DNA of 64,000 nt from an uncultured SAR86 cluster bacterium (GCA_902591925.1 CACJCN010000004.1:79854-143853), one strand, 5' to 3'; shown: positions 17,636 to 27,973, counted from the first letter of the stretch. Notes: generated by a model not told the origin, from the sequence alone. Program-made: numbers and translations.

Positions 17636-18853
17636 ATGATGCCTGAATTGAGACCTGAAGCTGTTGAATTGGTTGAAAAAGTAAAAGATTTTATTGACTC
17701 TGAAGTTAGACCAAAAGAACACATATTTCATGAGCAAATTAATGTTGGTAAAAATAGATGGAGCAGCTATCCATCAGTCATAGATGAATTAAAGGAAAAA
17801 GCAAGATCAAAAGGTCTTTGGAATCTTTTTTTGCCAGAAAGTGAATTTGGAGCAGGCCTATCAAATTATGAATATGCTCATCTTGCGGAGGAAATGGGAA
17901 AATCCCACATTGCATCTGAAGCAATGAATTGTAGTGCACCAGATACAGGAAACATGGAAGTTATTGCAAGATATGGAAACGAGCAACATCAAGAAGAGTG
18001 GCTTAAACCATTACTTGATGGTGAAATTAGATCTGCCTTTAGCATGACAGAACCTGGAACTGCATCATCTGATGCTACAAATATGCAAGCAACGGCAGTT
18101 TTGGACGGAGATGAATATGTAATAAATGGTGAAAAATGGTGGACATCAGGAGCTGGTGATCCAAGATGTAAAATTCTCATATTTATGTGTGTAACTAATC
18201 CTGATAATCCAAAACATCAAAGACATTCAATGATACTTGTACCAATAGAAACTGAGGGTGTAGAGATTATTAACATGATGCATGTATTTGGATATGATGA
18301 TGCGCCTCATGGGCATGCACATATGAAATTTACCAATGTGAGAGTGCCAAAGGAAAATCTTTTACTTGGTGAAGGAAGAGGATTTGAGATAGCACAAGGA
18401 CGTCTAGGACCAGGACGTATTCACCATTGTATGAGAGCTATTGGTGCTGGAGAGGTTGCTTTAGAGTTAATGTGTAAAAGAGGTATGGATCCAAACAAAG
18501 TAGCATTTGGTAAAAACTTAGCACAACTCGGGGCAAATTTTGATTATATAGCTGAGTCAAGAATTGAACTTAATGCTGCAAGATTCTTAACATTGGATGC
18601 CGCAGTTAAAATGGATACAGTTGGAAATAAAATTGCAGCAAGTGAAATTGCACAAATCAAAGTTTATGCTCCCAATGTAGCGCTTAAAATTATTGATAGA
18701 GCGATTCAAATTCATGGAGGAGAGGGCGTATCTCAGTTAACTCCACTTGCATCAATGTATGCACATATGAGAACACTTAGACTAGCTGACGGTCCCGATG
18801 AAGTTCATAGAAGAGCTGTTGCAAGATATGAGCTTGGTAAATATATGAGTTAA
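17636..18853 (+). CDS. Acyl-CoA dehydrogenase, ACAD10/11-like
   Basis: A 405-residue flavoenzyme with [19 protein letters not shown] (flavin/substrate contacts) and [14 protein letters not shown] in the middle domain, and [27 protein letters not shown] at the C-terminus. The ADGPDEVH ending is typical of the ACAD10/11 branch, where Asp replaces the catalytic Glu of classical enzymes. ACAD11 relatives act on long-chain or 4-hydroxyacyl-CoA derived substrates; the exact one here is unknown. A clear Shine-Dalgarno (GGGAGA) precedes ATGATG. Its promoter region carries the LysR palindrome. Confidence 0.93.
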   Translation: MMPELRPEAVELVEKVKDFIDSEVRPKEHIFHEQINVGKNRWSSYPSVIDELKEKARSKGLWNLFLPESEFGAGLSNYEYAHLAEEMGKSHIASEAMNCSAPDTGNMEVIARYGNEQHQEEWLKPLLDGEIRSAFSMTEPGTASSDATNMQATAVLDGDEYVINGEKWWTSGAGDPRCKILIFMCVTNPDNPKHQRHSMILVPIETEGVEIINMMHVFGYDDAPHGHAHMKFTNVRVPKENLLLGEGRGFEIAQGRLGPGRIHHCMRAIGAGEVALELMCKRGMDPNKVAFGKNLAQLGANFDYIAESRIELNAARFLTLDAAVKMDTVGNKIAASEIAQIKVYAPNVALKIIDRAIQIHGGEGVSQLTPLASMYAHMRTLRLADGPDEVHRRAVARYELGKYMS

Positions 18854-18857
18854 AGAA

Positions 18858-20255
18858 TTGTCCTACAATTTAATATTTTACGATACTGAAACAACTGGAA
18901 TTCATAAAGATTTTAGTCAGATAATCCAATGTGGTTCGATTTTTACAGATAATACACTTAAAGTTATAGACGATCAGAATATTGGCAGCAAACCATTACC
19001 GTGGATTATCCCTCAACCAAAAGCAATGCTTACTAACAAGAAGATTAATTCCTTTTCATCTAATATCTCACATTATCAAATGATGAAAGACATTCAACAT
19101 CAATGGAAAGAATGGTGTCTAGATTTGCCATCAATATTTGTTACATACAACGGACATGCTTTCGATGAAGAACTCATCAGAAGACAGTTTTGGTGCAATC
19201 TTTTAGAGCCATATATTACAAACACAAATCAAAATGGAAGATTAGATTTAATGTTAATGATTCATAATATAGCCTCATTTTTTTCAGATGAAATATCAAT
19301 TCCTTTATTTGAAGAAGGGCCTGCTTTTAGTATTAAGTTAGAGCATTTAGCAAATGAACATGGTATTGATGTCAGTGATGCTCATGATGCAATTTCAGAC
19401 TGCAAATTTATGATCGGGTTATGCAATGTTATTAAAGATAAAATACCTGAAGTTTTTGATTCATTTATGGATATATCAACAAAGGAGGGTATTAAAAACC
19501 TTTTATACTCTGATGAATTTCTTGCTCTTGGAGAAATCTACAGGCGTCACCCGTTTAAGTATCCTGTTGTAATCTGTGGTGCAGATAATTCCAGACCTAA
19601 TGATATATGTTTCTTCGATTTGAGTTTTGATCCTGAAGAAATAATTGATTTAGATTTCGCTGAAATTAATAAAATGATTCAATCTGGGGGAAGAGACTTA
19701 CCATTGAAAAAATACAAAATAAATAAAACAATACCAATATGTCCAAGCAAATATCTGACAAAAAATAATCACTTCGATATTAGCCATGATGAGCTTCAAA
19801 GAAGGGCTGATGTAGTAAAGTCCAACAAAGATTTTTTTACGAAAGTATCACAAGCCATGGAAGACAGAATTATGAATTTCCCTGAACCAAATTATGTTGA
19901 AGGAACCATATATTCTGGTGGTTTTCCTTCCTATAGAGATCAAGATCTTATGAAGGAATTTCACCTTACTGATAATCTTGAGCAGCTTATTAAAATTTCA
20001 AGAAATTTTGAAGATGAAAGATTTCGTCTATTGGCTGAGAGAATTATATGCAATAAGTATCACACAGATATTCCTGATGATATCAAAACAAGATTTGATG
20101 ATTTAATTTATGAAAGAATTTATACAGATGGAAAATGGGGATCTATTGACAAAGCACTAAATGAAATTGATAAGCTTCTTGACGAAAAAGAATCTGAAGA
20201 AGATCAAAAAATTCTTATAGCGACAAAAGCTCATATCCAAACTTTAAAAAATTAA
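18858..20255 (+). CDS. sbcB: Exodeoxyribonuclease I
   Basis: The 465-residue protein begins at TTG, four bases after the previous stop. It has the DEDDh exonuclease core: FYDTETTG (Exo I motif), YNGHAFDEELIRRQF (Exo II) and HDAISDCKFM (Exo III), followed by the SH3-like and C-terminal domains characteristic of SbcB (FDLSFDPE near residue 255). It removes nucleotides 3' to 5' from single-stranded DNA in repair and recombination. Length matches E. coli ExoI (475). No repair gene is adjacent. Confidence 0.93.
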   Translation: MSYNLIFYDTETTGIHKDFSQIIQCGSIFTDNTLKVIDDQNIGSKPLPWIIPQPKAMLTNKKINSFSSNISHYQMMKDIQHQWKEWCLDLPSIFVTYNGHAFDEELIRRQFWCNLLEPYITNTNQNGRLDLMLMIHNIASFFSDEISIPLFEEGPAFSIKLEHLANEHGIDVSDAHDAISDCKFMIGLCNVIKDKIPEVFDSFMDISTKEGIKNLLYSDEFLALGEIYRRHPFKYPVVICGADNSRPNDICFFDLSFDPEEIIDLDFAEINKMIQSGGRDLPLKKYKINKTIPICPSKYLTKNNHFDISHDELQRRADVVKSNKDFFTKVSQAMEDRIMNFPEPNYVEGTIYSGGFPSYRDQDLMKEFHLTDNLEQLIKISRNFEDERFRLLAERIICNKYHTDIPDDIKTRFDDLIYERIYTDGKWGSIDKALNEIDKLLDEKESEEDQKILIATKAHIQTLKN

Positions 20256-20261
20256 TTTTGA

Positions 20262-20338
20262 TGGTGGGCGAGGAGAGATTCGAACTCCCGACTTCCTGCG
20301 TGTCGAGCAGACACTCTAACCAACTGAGTTACTCGCCC
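20262..20338 (-). tRNA. tRNA-Val (anticodon GAC) with C at position 33
   Basis: Acceptor GGGCGAG/CTCGCCC, D arm ACTC/GAGT, anticodon stem TCTGC/GCAGG (one U-G), T arm GGGAGTTCGAATCTC, discriminator A and an encoded CCA are all present. The anticodon loop reads TCGACAC, so the anticodon is GAC (Val) but position 33 is C instead of the near-universal U. A second valine tRNA (TAC) at 43765 could cover all valine codons if this one works poorly. Confidence 0.85.
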
Positions 20339-20380
20339 ATAAAGAGGAGTAATTTTACACAAAAAATTTATTAAATAATA

Positions 20381-20836
20381 TTAATAAATTTTAGAAAGAT
20401 ATTCATCAAGTCTTGTTTGATTCATCACAAATGAAGACTTAAATTGTAATGCAACACTTTTAGCAGTTTCAATGTTTGAATTGTCATCACCTACTTGTAT
20501 CACACCAACCATAGCCATCATTGCATGAGGAGTACATTGATATCCATAAACACCAGGAACTTCAAAAGTTACTGAAATATCTCGGCTTAATTGACCATTC
20601 CAAGGTGTTGCACCTGATGGAATCATGCCAGGTATAGATGCAGAATTATGAGCAGCATCAGTGGACTCAAATGTGACAGTATCACCAATATTTACTTTTA
20701 AAAATGCAGGCTCAAAAACCATAATACCCGTAGCGCCTTGATTTAGCATCTTAATAGTATGGAATTCAGAATATAGATCAAAACATGCAAAAGAAATTAA
20801 AAAGGAAAAGATTAATTTTTTTGTAATAATGTTCAT
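20381..20836 (-). CDS. Pseudoazurin-like blue copper protein
   Basis: The 151-residue precursor has a signal peptide (about residues 1-23). The mature part has the cupredoxin layout: GDTVTFESTDAAHNS supplies the first His ligand, and YQCTPHAMMAM supplies Cys, His and Met. Pseudoazurins are periplasmic one-electron carriers, best known as donors to nitrite or nitrous-oxide reductases, neither of which is in this window, so its partner is unknown. It is a single-gene unit upstream of a divergent serine hydrolase. Confidence 0.9.
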   Translation of the reverse strand: MNIITKKLIFSFLISFACFDLYSEFHTIKMLNQGATGIMVFEPAFLKVNIGDTVTFESTDAAHNSASIPGMIPSGATPWNGQLSRDISVTFEVPGVYGYQCTPHAMMAMVGVIQVGDDNSNIETAKSVALQFKSSFVMNQTRLDEYLSKIY

Positions 20837-20943
20837 TGCATTATTATAATTATTTATAATTAAATATCAATATAATTTATATTTATAATTATTTGCTTTA
20901 GACTTAAAAATGATTATATTAGTCAGATATTTTTAAAATTTTT

Positions 20944-22149
20944 ATGGATTTAGTTATGTATATTAGAGCTTTTTTACTATTGATATTTTTATTTCCTTTT
21001 GCATCAAATTTAGTAGCGGGCTATTTTCCAAATAAAGAAAATTGGATTATTTCAACACCTGACGCAGAGGGCATAAATCCTAATAAAATTGATAAATTAA
21101 TGGATTTATCATTTTCAGATGACGCAACTCAAGCTGTCGTTGTTATTAAAAATGGCAAAATAATTTCAGAAAAATATGCTAATGGATATGATCAAGATTC
21201 TCATGGCACATCTTGGTCAATGGCTAAGAGCTATTATGCTGCATTAATTGGAATTTCGCTTGATCGTGGTGAGATTAACAGTCTTGATGACAAAGTTTCA
21301 GAATATCTCGAATATTTTGATGACGAGAGATCGGATATCACTATAAGAGATCTTCTAGATATGTCTAGTGGTCTTGATTTTCCAACTCATGAGCATGAAA
21401 AAATGTTTTTTCAAGTGGATCATCTTCAATATGCAAAAAAAGTTGGTGTTGAAAAAAATGCTGGTGAAAAATTTGAATATAACAATGTTAATTCGATGCT
21501 TTTAGGTGATATTTTGTTTCAAGCAACTGGCAAAAAAGCTGATTTGCTCTTTGAAGAGAGAATCTTAAAACCTCTAGATATTGATAGCTATAAGTTATGG
21601 AAAGATGAAAAGGGAAATGTCATGACATATTGTTGTGTAGATATGTCAGCAAGAGATTACTCGAAGTTAGGCTTATTATTTGCTCGAGATGGCAAATGGA
21701 ATGATGAACAAATCATATCTAAGGAATTTGTAGACGAATCTTTTCAGGTGGTATGGGAAACACCAAGTAGATTTACAGATTATAAAAGGTATTATTCTTT
21801 GCACTGGTGGGTATCAAAGTATGATGAAGAATCAAAAATATTTAATACCAGTGGAAAGTTCGGACAGTATACTTTTGTAGACAGAGAAAATGATGTTGTT
21901 GTAACAAGAATTTCTAAATATTCTGAACAGGAAAATGGTTCCACTCAAAAGTGGGGCATAATGAAATATCTTAGATGGGCAGGCATAGATAATGCTATAG
22001 CTATTGGCAGGATGTTGATAGCCTCAGGAACTGTAGAGTCTGGATCAGATGTTATTACTCCTTTTACAGATGAGGAGGGAGAATCTTACGAATTTTACGT
22101 GAAATATCCTGAAATTATTGATTCAATCGCTGATTTAAGTCGTAATTAA
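20944..22149 (+). CDS. Exported serine hydrolase, class C beta-lactamase/DD-peptidase fold
   Basis: The 401-residue protein has an N-terminal signal or anchor (residues about 6-25) and the SxxK nucleophile motif SMAK at 92-95, with a YNN motif (EYNNVNSMLLGD) about 80 residues later. This matches the beta-lactamase (class C/AmpC-related, COG1680) superfamily, which includes esterases and peptidases more often than true lactamases. Substrate unknown. Its 3' end overlaps the convergent 71-codon gene by 35 bp. Confidence 0.88.
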   Translation: MDLVMYIRAFLLLIFLFPFASNLVAGYFPNKENWIISTPDAEGINPNKIDKLMDLSFSDDATQAVVVIKNGKIISEKYANGYDQDSHGTSWSMAKSYYAALIGISLDRGEINSLDDKVSEYLEYFDDERSDITIRDLLDMSSGLDFPTHEHEKMFFQVDHLQYAKKVGVEKNAGEKFEYNNVNSMLLGDILFQATGKKADLLFEERILKPLDIDSYKLWKDEKGNVMTYCCVDMSARDYSKLGLLFARDGKWNDEQIISKEFVDESFQVVWETPSRFTDYKRYYSLHWWVSKYDEESKIFNTSGKFGQYTFVDRENDVVVTRISKYSEQENGSTQKWGIMKYLRWAGIDNAIAIGRMLIASGTVESGSDVITPFTDEEGESYEFYVKYPEIIDSIADLSRN

Positions 22150-22330
22150 TATTTAATTCTTCAGCTTTTTCTATAAAGCTTTTAATGTCTTTTTTCCATT
22201 CTTCAAGATAATATCCATCATTACCTTGTTTGCTTAGATATCTTAGAAATATTCTACCATCCTCATCTTGATAGCCTGCACAGAACGGCTCTCCGGTTAT
22301 TCTATTTAATCTTTTGTATCTGTCATCCAT
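22115..22330 (-). CDS. Small conserved-looking protein, unknown
   Basis: A 71-residue hydrophilic protein (MDDRYKRLNRITGEPFCAG...). The ATG lies 3 bp after the stop of the SLC13 gene, so it is probably translated by coupling. The balanced composition and the block GEPFCAGYQDEDGRIFLRYL look like a real fold, not a shadow frame. It overlaps the tail of the serine hydrolase gene on the other strand. No family recognised. Confidence 0.6.
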   Translation of the reverse strand: MDDRYKRLNRITGEPFCAGYQDEDGRIFLRYLSKQGNDGYYLEEWKKDIKSFIEKAEELNINYDLNQRLNQ

Positions 22331-22333
22331 TTG

Positions 22334-24100
22334 TTATGTCCATACAAACAATATCATTGGTACAGAGGCCAATATTATTAAAATATCCATTGGTAAGCCC
22401 ATTCGCCAATAATCAGTAAATTTATAGTTACCTGGACCCATCACAACAGTATTACATTGATGTCCTATAGGAGTTAAAAATGCACAACTTGCTCCAACTG
22501 CAACAACCATTAAAAATGGCTCAATGGCAAATCCCAACTCTAGAGCTATTCCAGTTGATATTGGAGCCATAATTACAGCTGTTGCCGCATTATTAATAAT
22601 ATCTGTTGTTATCATGGTAACAATTAAGATAATTAGGAGTATCCAAAATAAACTTAGGTTTGATGCGTATGTTGATATTGAAGTTGCAATTAAACTACTT
22701 ACACCTGTTGTCTGAAGAGCAGTTCCTATTGGTATCATTGCCGCTAACATTACTATTATCGGCCAATCAATTTTTCTGTAAAAATCACTATCAATAATTC
22801 TAATTCTTGCAAAAGCTAAAACACATAATAAAAATGCTGTTGCTGCACTTAAATAATTAAATGAAACTAGAAAAATTGATAATAAAAAGAATAATAATCC
22901 TTTAATTAGCCTACTTCTGCTTGGTATTGTTTGAAGTTCTCTTTGTCTTAAAGGCATTAGACCTAAATGTTTAATTTTGTTAGAAACATCTTCTTCAGCA
23001 AGGTCTCTAACACCTAATAGTAATACATCACCAGCCCTAAATTGTTCCCTTGTAAGTCTGGTTCTGTATTTTGAACCTTTTCTCCATAGTCCAAGAAGAT
23101 TTAATTCTTCAAAAGCAAGCTTTTGAAAAAAATCATACTTTCTTCCAATTAGTCTAGAACCAGGAGCGATCATGACTTCAATTTCTTCAAGATCGTCTTC
23201 GTCAAATGAATGAAGTTCTTTTGGAATGGAAAAATCAAAAATATCTAAAATATTTGCAAGATCATCGGGAGGCGTCTTGATGACTAATATTTGTCCTTCC
23301 TTAATTCTCATATTATTTTGAACTTTCTTGATTGAACCATTTTCAGACACTATTCCAAGGATCTCTGTATCCTCCCCAGCTTGTGTTTTAAATGCATATA
23401 AAGTCATGCCAATTGAAGAGCTTTTTTCATTCACTAGTACTTCAAATAAATAACCCTTAAGATCAATTAAATGCGCAGTTGAAGGCATCTCTTTTCTTAA
23501 AAAAATTAACTTATTTCCAATAAAAGCAATGAAAAAAATGCTAATTATTGTTACTACTAGACCAACGTATGAAAAATCAAAGAAATTAAATCCAGAGTTT
23601 GTTATAGATGCCTTGTATTCAGATATTATTATATTTGGCGGAGTTCCTATAGCAGTATTCATGCCCCCTAAAATACAAGCAAAAGCTAAGGGCATAAGAT
23701 ATTTTGATGGGTGCCACTCCATCTTTTGACAAATATTAAGTGTTATAGGTAAGAGAATTGCTAAAGCACCTATATTATTTATAAATGATGACAAAACAGC
23801 TGCAATTAAAAGGAGAGAAATCATAAATTGGATCTCAGTAAATTCTCTACCTCCTATAAGCTTACCTACAAGACCTGCTATACCTGAATTGCTTAAACCT
23901 TGACTAATTATAAGAACAAGTGCGACGGTAATAACAGCAGGATGAGCAAATCCAGCAAAAGCCTCATTAGCAGGTATTATTTCAAGGACTACTAAAACAA
24001 ATAATGCGCCAACAGCCAGCGCATCATATCTAATTTTTCCCCAAATAAATAAACAGAGAAGAGCAATCAAAGTTGAGGATAATATGATTTGATCGTTCAT
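22334..24100 (-). CDS. SLC13/DASS-family permease with RCK_C domains
   Basis: The 588-residue protein has membrane segments at both ends and a hydrophilic middle (about 205-390) containing two TrkA-C/RCK_C-like domains (EDTEILGIVSENGSIKK, and IEVMIAPGSRLIGRKYDF). The membrane signatures NNIGALAILLPI and GTPPNIIISEYK, and NNAATAVIMAPI with GHQCNTVVMGPGNYKF, match the two inverted substrate/Na+ motifs of divalent anion:Na+ symporters. It may carry sulfate, dicarboxylates or a similar anion. Sulfate is attractive given the alkyl sulfatase upstream, but this is speculation. Confidence 0.9.
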   Translation of the reverse strand: MNDQIILSSTLIALLCLFIWGKIRYDALAVGALFVLVVLEIIPANEAFAGFAHPAVITVALVLIISQGLSNSGIAGLVGKLIGGREFTEIQFMISLLLIAAVLSSFINNIGALAILLPITLNICQKMEWHPSKYLMPLAFACILGGMNTAIGTPPNIIISEYKASITNSGFNFFDFSYVGLVVTIISIFFIAFIGNKLIFLRKEMPSTAHLIDLKGYLFEVLVNEKSSSIGMTLYAFKTQAGEDTEILGIVSENGSIKKVQNNMRIKEGQILVIKTPPDDLANILDIFDFSIPKELHSFDEDDLEEIEVMIAPGSRLIGRKYDFFQKLAFEELNLLGLWRKGSKYRTRLTREQFRAGDVLLLGVRDLAEEDVSNKIKHLGLMPLRQRELQTIPSRSRLIKGLLFFLLSIFLVSFNYLSAATAFLLCVLAFARIRIIDSDFYRKIDWPIIVMLAAMIPIGTALQTTGVSSLIATSISTYASNLSLFWILLIILIVTMITTDIINNAATAVIMAPISTGIALELGFAIEPFLMVVAVGASCAFLTPIGHQCNTVVMGPGNYKFTDYWRMGLPMDILIILASVPMILFVWT

Positions 24101-24112
24101 AATTCATCAATT

Positions 24113-25204
24113 TTATTTTGGCATAGATTCAACATATAGAGAAGTTGAAGGGTAAGCAAATTCAGATTTGTTGCTCTTTACAATTTTCATTATATTGAAG
24201 ATCAGGTTTTCTTTAACTTCGTTAAACGCAGCAAATCCCATTGGATCAGCGTAAGCAACAATCATTAAATCAATAGAACTGCCACCCAATTCAATAGTTC
24301 TTACAACAGGATCTAAATCACCCTCTGTAGTAAAGTCATTGCTTTTAATGATGTAATCTTTTATTTCATTTCTTATCGACTCAAGTTGTTCAACACTTGT
24401 TGAGTAAATAAGATTAATTTTCCAATTTATTCTTCTATTAATCATTTCACCATGATTAATTACTTTAACGTCAGATAAATCTTTATTAGGTATAATCATT
24501 GGCGCAGTATCAAAAGTTCTAATTACAGTTGATCTAAAACCAATGCTTTCTACAATTCCATGGAGCTGCCCACTTACCTCGATTCTGTCACCTGGCTGAA
24601 ATCTGTGCTCACCAATTATTAATATTCCTGAGATTAGATTTTTAAAGAAATCTTGTGCGCCTAATGCAACTGCCACAGAAAATAAACCCAAACCGGCAAC
24701 GAGCGGACCAATTTGAATACCAAATATGTCTAATATTATTGCTGCTCCAATTACCCAGACAATAAATTTTGAAGCTCTTTCAAGCCACATTTGCATTGAT
24801 GCTGTAAGCCATGAACTTGTAGAGAGGGCAGCGAAAATTGGTTTTACACTATTTGCTAGGGCACTGAAAATAGTAAAAATAACAAAGGCTTTTACTACAT
24901 TTGTTGCTATGTCACCAATTAAACCTGATAGTGGTAATATTAAAGTGCAAATATACAAAGCAATTGTGACAGGCACTAATCCAATTGGCCTTCTTAAGGC
25001 ATTAAGAATTTCGTCGTCTATCTTTGATTTTGTTTTACTGGCTAGACCTTCAAGAGAATTAAGAATTATTGAAATAATAAAACCTCTAAAAAGAAATGCT
25101 GTTAAGATAACCAATAAAGAAGAAATTATTGAGCCCAGATCAATACCTAAGAATCCTGTATTCCAGACTTCAGAGATAAGGTTTATAAAATTTTCCATAA
25201 TCAT
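24113..25204 (-). CDS. Small-conductance mechanosensitive channel, MscS family
   Basis: The 363-residue protein has four to five N-terminal membrane segments, the pore-lining Gly/Ala-rich helix GPLVAGLGLFSVAVALGAQD, and the conserved beta-domain PGDRIEVSGQLHGIVESIGFRST that lines the cytosolic chamber. MscS-type channels release solutes upon hypo-osmotic shock. The ATG at 25198 is an equally good start. It sits 12 bp upstream of the SLC13 permease gene, in the same orientation. Confidence 0.92.
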   Translation of the reverse strand: MIMENFINLISEVWNTGFLGIDLGSIISSLLVILTAFLFRGFIISIILNSLEGLASKTKSKIDDEILNALRRPIGLVPVTIALYICTLILPLSGLIGDIATNVVKAFVIFTIFSALANSVKPIFAALSTSSWLTASMQMWLERASKFIVWVIGAAIILDIFGIQIGPLVAGLGLFSVAVALGAQDFFKNLISGILIIGEHRFQPGDRIEVSGQLHGIVESIGFRSTVIRTFDTAPMIIPNKDLSDVKVINHGEMINRRINWKINLIYSTSVEQLESIRNEIKDYIIKSNDFTTEGDLDPVVRTIELGGSSIDLMIVAYADPMGFAAFNEVKENLIFNIMKIVKSNKSEFAYPSTSLYVESMPK

Positions 25205-25249
25205 GTTGTTATTTTATGTTTATTTTATAAATTTAAGCAAAATTATGAG

Positions 25250-25951
25250 TTATCTTGCAGCTTTATCTTTTATAAAATAAGGTAAATATATTAGGTAAAA
25301 AACCGCAATTGCAAGTGGCGTTGTAACTAACAAATGCAACGGCGGTTCTGGAAATACATCCATTAGAGAAGCACCATCTGGTTTAGCCATCAAATACCAA
25401 AAATTTGCAGGATCACCTAAGATCAAATTAATAACATAGACGATTGGCAATAATATAAAAGCAGTAATTGCTGACACTTTTAATATATCTTTTGCATAAG
25501 GCCTATTACCAAGAGCAACAGTTGCATACATTATTCCAACAATTATCATTCCATGACCAATCATAAAAAATATGTAATCTAAATCATGATGACTTATATC
25601 TGGTGTAAGAATTGCCATAGATGCTCCACCTAAACCCCAGAAAAATGCACAAAGATATAGAATTCTTGGCCCACCCAATAAAAACCAAATTAGAAATATT
25701 TCAGAAAGATCACACATATGTAGCGGAATTGTTTCTCTCCAATCATATGGATTAGCTAACAGATAAAGATCCTTATATGGTGAAATAATGACATGTGCAG
25801 CAATTATTCCTGCGATTACTTTGCTCATAAGTGATTTATCACTCTCAGATTTATTTTTATAAAACTTTGGTAAAAATACTGAAACTATAATCACTGAAAA
25901 TATTGTTATAAGGTGAACTGTGCCAAATATTTGAAAAGGTGTACCAAACAT
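25250..25951 (-). CDS. TIGR02206-type integral membrane protein (YwaF-like)
   Basis: A 233-residue protein with six or seven membrane helices. The start FQIFGTVHLITI, the charged block TIPLHMCDLSEIFLIW and the paired histidines are typical of the TIGR02206/YwaF family, whose function is unknown. It stands between dsbD and the MscS gene on the same strand with 45-bp gaps. Confidence 0.8.
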   Translation of the reverse strand: MFGTPFQIFGTVHLITIFSVIIVSVFLPKFYKNKSESDKSLMSKVIAGIIAAHVIISPYKDLYLLANPYDWRETIPLHMCDLSEIFLIWFLLGGPRILYLCAFFWGLGGASMAILTPDISHHDLDYIFFMIGHGMIIVGIMYATVALGNRPYAKDILKVSAITAFILLPIVYVINLILGDPANFWYLMAKPDGASLMDVFPEPPLHLLVTTPLAIAVFYLIYLPYFIKDKAAR

Positions 25952-25993
25952 ATTATTGCCTATTAAATTTGTAAGTTTGAATTATATTATTAT

Positions 25994-27973
25994 TTAAGAG
26001 TTGTTGAAACTTTCTAGTAAAATCTGTTCTGTTAAGATTGCAGGTAAAATTTTAGACTCGCTCATTCCAGGCTTCCAAAAAATATACAATGGAACTCCAT
26101 TTCTATTATATGATTCAAGAGTTTTTAGAATTTCGTCATTTTTGTTAGTCCAATCGGCAACAATGTATTGAATGTTATTTTTATGAATGTATTCTTTAAC
26201 ACTTGCTCTTGATAAGGCAATTTTGTCATTTGTTTGGCATGTTATGCACCATGCAGCAGTAAAATTAATTAAATAAGCTTGATTTTTGTTTTTATATTCA
26301 TTTTCTATATTTTTATTCCATTGAACATAGTCATAACTTTCAAGTTTTACGGCATTTGTAGATTGTATTTCGTTTGAAGGAATATCCCTGAATTGAAAGA
26401 AAATTACAAAAGCTGCAATAACAAAAATAGCAAATCTATAGCTTGATTTACTTAGTTTTGTAGCAATCCATATTAACAACGAGATCATTAAAATCGTCAT
26501 TAGTAGAAATATCACCTCGTTGGAAGATGTTTGAATGCTAAACACCCATATTAACCATATTGATGTTGCAAACATAGGAAACGCAAAAAATTCTTTCAAA
26601 GCAACCATCCAATTACCAGGTTTAGGCAGGTAGTTTATTAAACTTGGTGAGGCGGATAATACAAAATAAGGAAATGCAAAACCAAGACCTAGTGCAGAAA
26701 AGACTGGTAATGTCATAACAGAGGGTTGAATTAATGCATAACCAAGTGCTGCCCCCATAAATGGTGCTGTGCATGGTGAGGCAACAATTACAGCTAAAAT
26801 ACCTGTAGAAAAGGAACCAAGCAAACTACCGCTGTTTCCTTTACTACCAAGTCTAGTTAATGATGAGCCTATATTTATATCGCTTAGCAGTACTAAACCA
26901 ATTACAAACATTAATAAACTGAGTAATCCAACAAGAGGTGGCGACTGTAATTGAAAGCCCCAGCCCAGATATAGGCCAGTTTGTTTTAGCAAAATCATGG
27001 CAAATCCAATAAGCAAAAATGAAATCATTACTCCAGCGCAAAACAATAAAGCATGAGCTCTAATTTTTGATGAAGATTGATTACTCATTGAGACAAAACT
27101 CAGAACTTTTAATGAGATTATTGGAAAAACGCATGGCATTAAATTTAGAATTAAGCCTCCTACAAAGGCAAAAATTAAAGCTTGTAAAAAAGAAATATTA
27201 AGTGAGTTTTTTGTAGCATTTTCAATTTCAGCGTCAATTATAAAACTTTCACTGTCGTTAATATTTAATACTCCAGATAAATATTCAAAAGATTTAACAT
27301 CATCTAATTTTTTAACCTTAACAAGATAATTATTTTCTTCTTTGATCAGATTTTGATCTGAAGCATGTTCAACAATATCTTGATTATCTATAAAAAATAT
27401 TGCAGAACTAACATCAAAAGGCCAAGAAAACCTTATATTTATGAACTCGCTATCAATTGATGCCTTCACAGGAAGTGTCTGAGAAGGAGCTTTTAAAAAC
27501 CAATCATACAGTGCAACATCATTTTTAATTTCATTAAGATTTGTTTTGATTAATGCCTTTTCTGGAACGCAAATATCATCACATATTAAAAAATCAATAT
27601 TTGCTTCTATATATGAATCCTTATCGTTGGAATTATTTATCTCAAAGGGGAAAATTACAAAATTCTTATATCCATATGTCATTAGTGGTTCATATGGGAT
27701 TAAAGTTGGAGTTGGCCAAAATAACTCGCTTATTGAAATATTATCATCATAAGACCATTTAACTTTTATCGGGCCTCCTGAATCGCCAGGATTTTTCCAG
27801 TAGGTATGCCAATTCTCTTGCATGTCCATTCGAATGCCAATAAGAGTTTGGCTTTGTCCCTCTTGTAAATTCTCAAACTTTACCAAGGAGACATTTGCAT
27901 GACCGGTATTAACAGTCACTGCATTAATCGAAAAGCAAAAAAATAATAGAAAGGATATTTTAAGAAATTTCAT
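25994..27973 (-). CDS. dsbD: Protein-disulfide reductase DsbD-like (ScsB/DsbD family)
   Basis: The frame extends to 28018, but that first ATG lies inside the hairpin that ends the hsp20 transcript; the ATG at 27973 gives a clean signal peptide (MKFLKISFLLFFCFSINA) and is used here (659 residues). Order: periplasmic alpha domain with CDDICVPE; eight-helix beta domain with LMPCVFPIISLKVLSF and SPCTAPFMGAALGYAL, the two redox cysteines; C-terminal thioredoxin domain with FTAAWCITCQ. It moves electrons from cytosolic thioredoxin to periplasmic thiol proteins. The periplasmic TlpA-like and thioredoxin-like proteins of this window are possible clients. Confidence 0.92.
   Translation of the reverse strand: MKFLKISFLLFFCFSINAVTVNTGHANVSLVKFENLQEGQSQTLIGIRMDMQENWHTYWKNPGDSGGPIKVKWSYDDNISISELFWPTPTLIPYEPLMTYGYKNFVIFPFEINNSNDKDSYIEANIDFLICDDICVPEKALIKTNLNEIKNDVALYDWFLKAPSQTLPVKASIDSEFINIRFSWPFDVSSAIFFIDNQDIVEHASDQNLIKEENNYLVKVKKLDDVKSFEYLSGVLNINDSESFIIDAEIENATKNSLNISFLQALIFAFVGGLILNLMPCVFPIISLKVLSFVSMSNQSSSKIRAHALLFCAGVMISFLLIGFAMILLKQTGLYLGWGFQLQSPPLVGLLSLLMFVIGLVLLSDINIGSSLTRLGSKGNSGSLLGSFSTGILAVIVASPCTAPFMGAALGYALIQPSVMTLPVFSALGLGFAFPYFVLSASPSLINYLPKPGNWMVALKEFFAFPMFATSIWLIWVFSIQTSSNEVIFLLMTILMISLLIWIATKLSKSSYRFAIFVIAAFVIFFQFRDIPSNEIQSTNAVKLESYDYVQWNKNIENEYKNKNQAYLINFTAAWCITCQTNDKIALSRASVKEYIHKNNIQYIVADWTNKNDEILKTLESYNRNGVPLYIFWKPGMSESKILPAILTEQILLESFNNS

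Noticed and set aside
24726..25280. 184-codon frame on the plus strand
   Set aside because: It is the shadow of the MscS gene, with no ribosome site and no recognisable domain.
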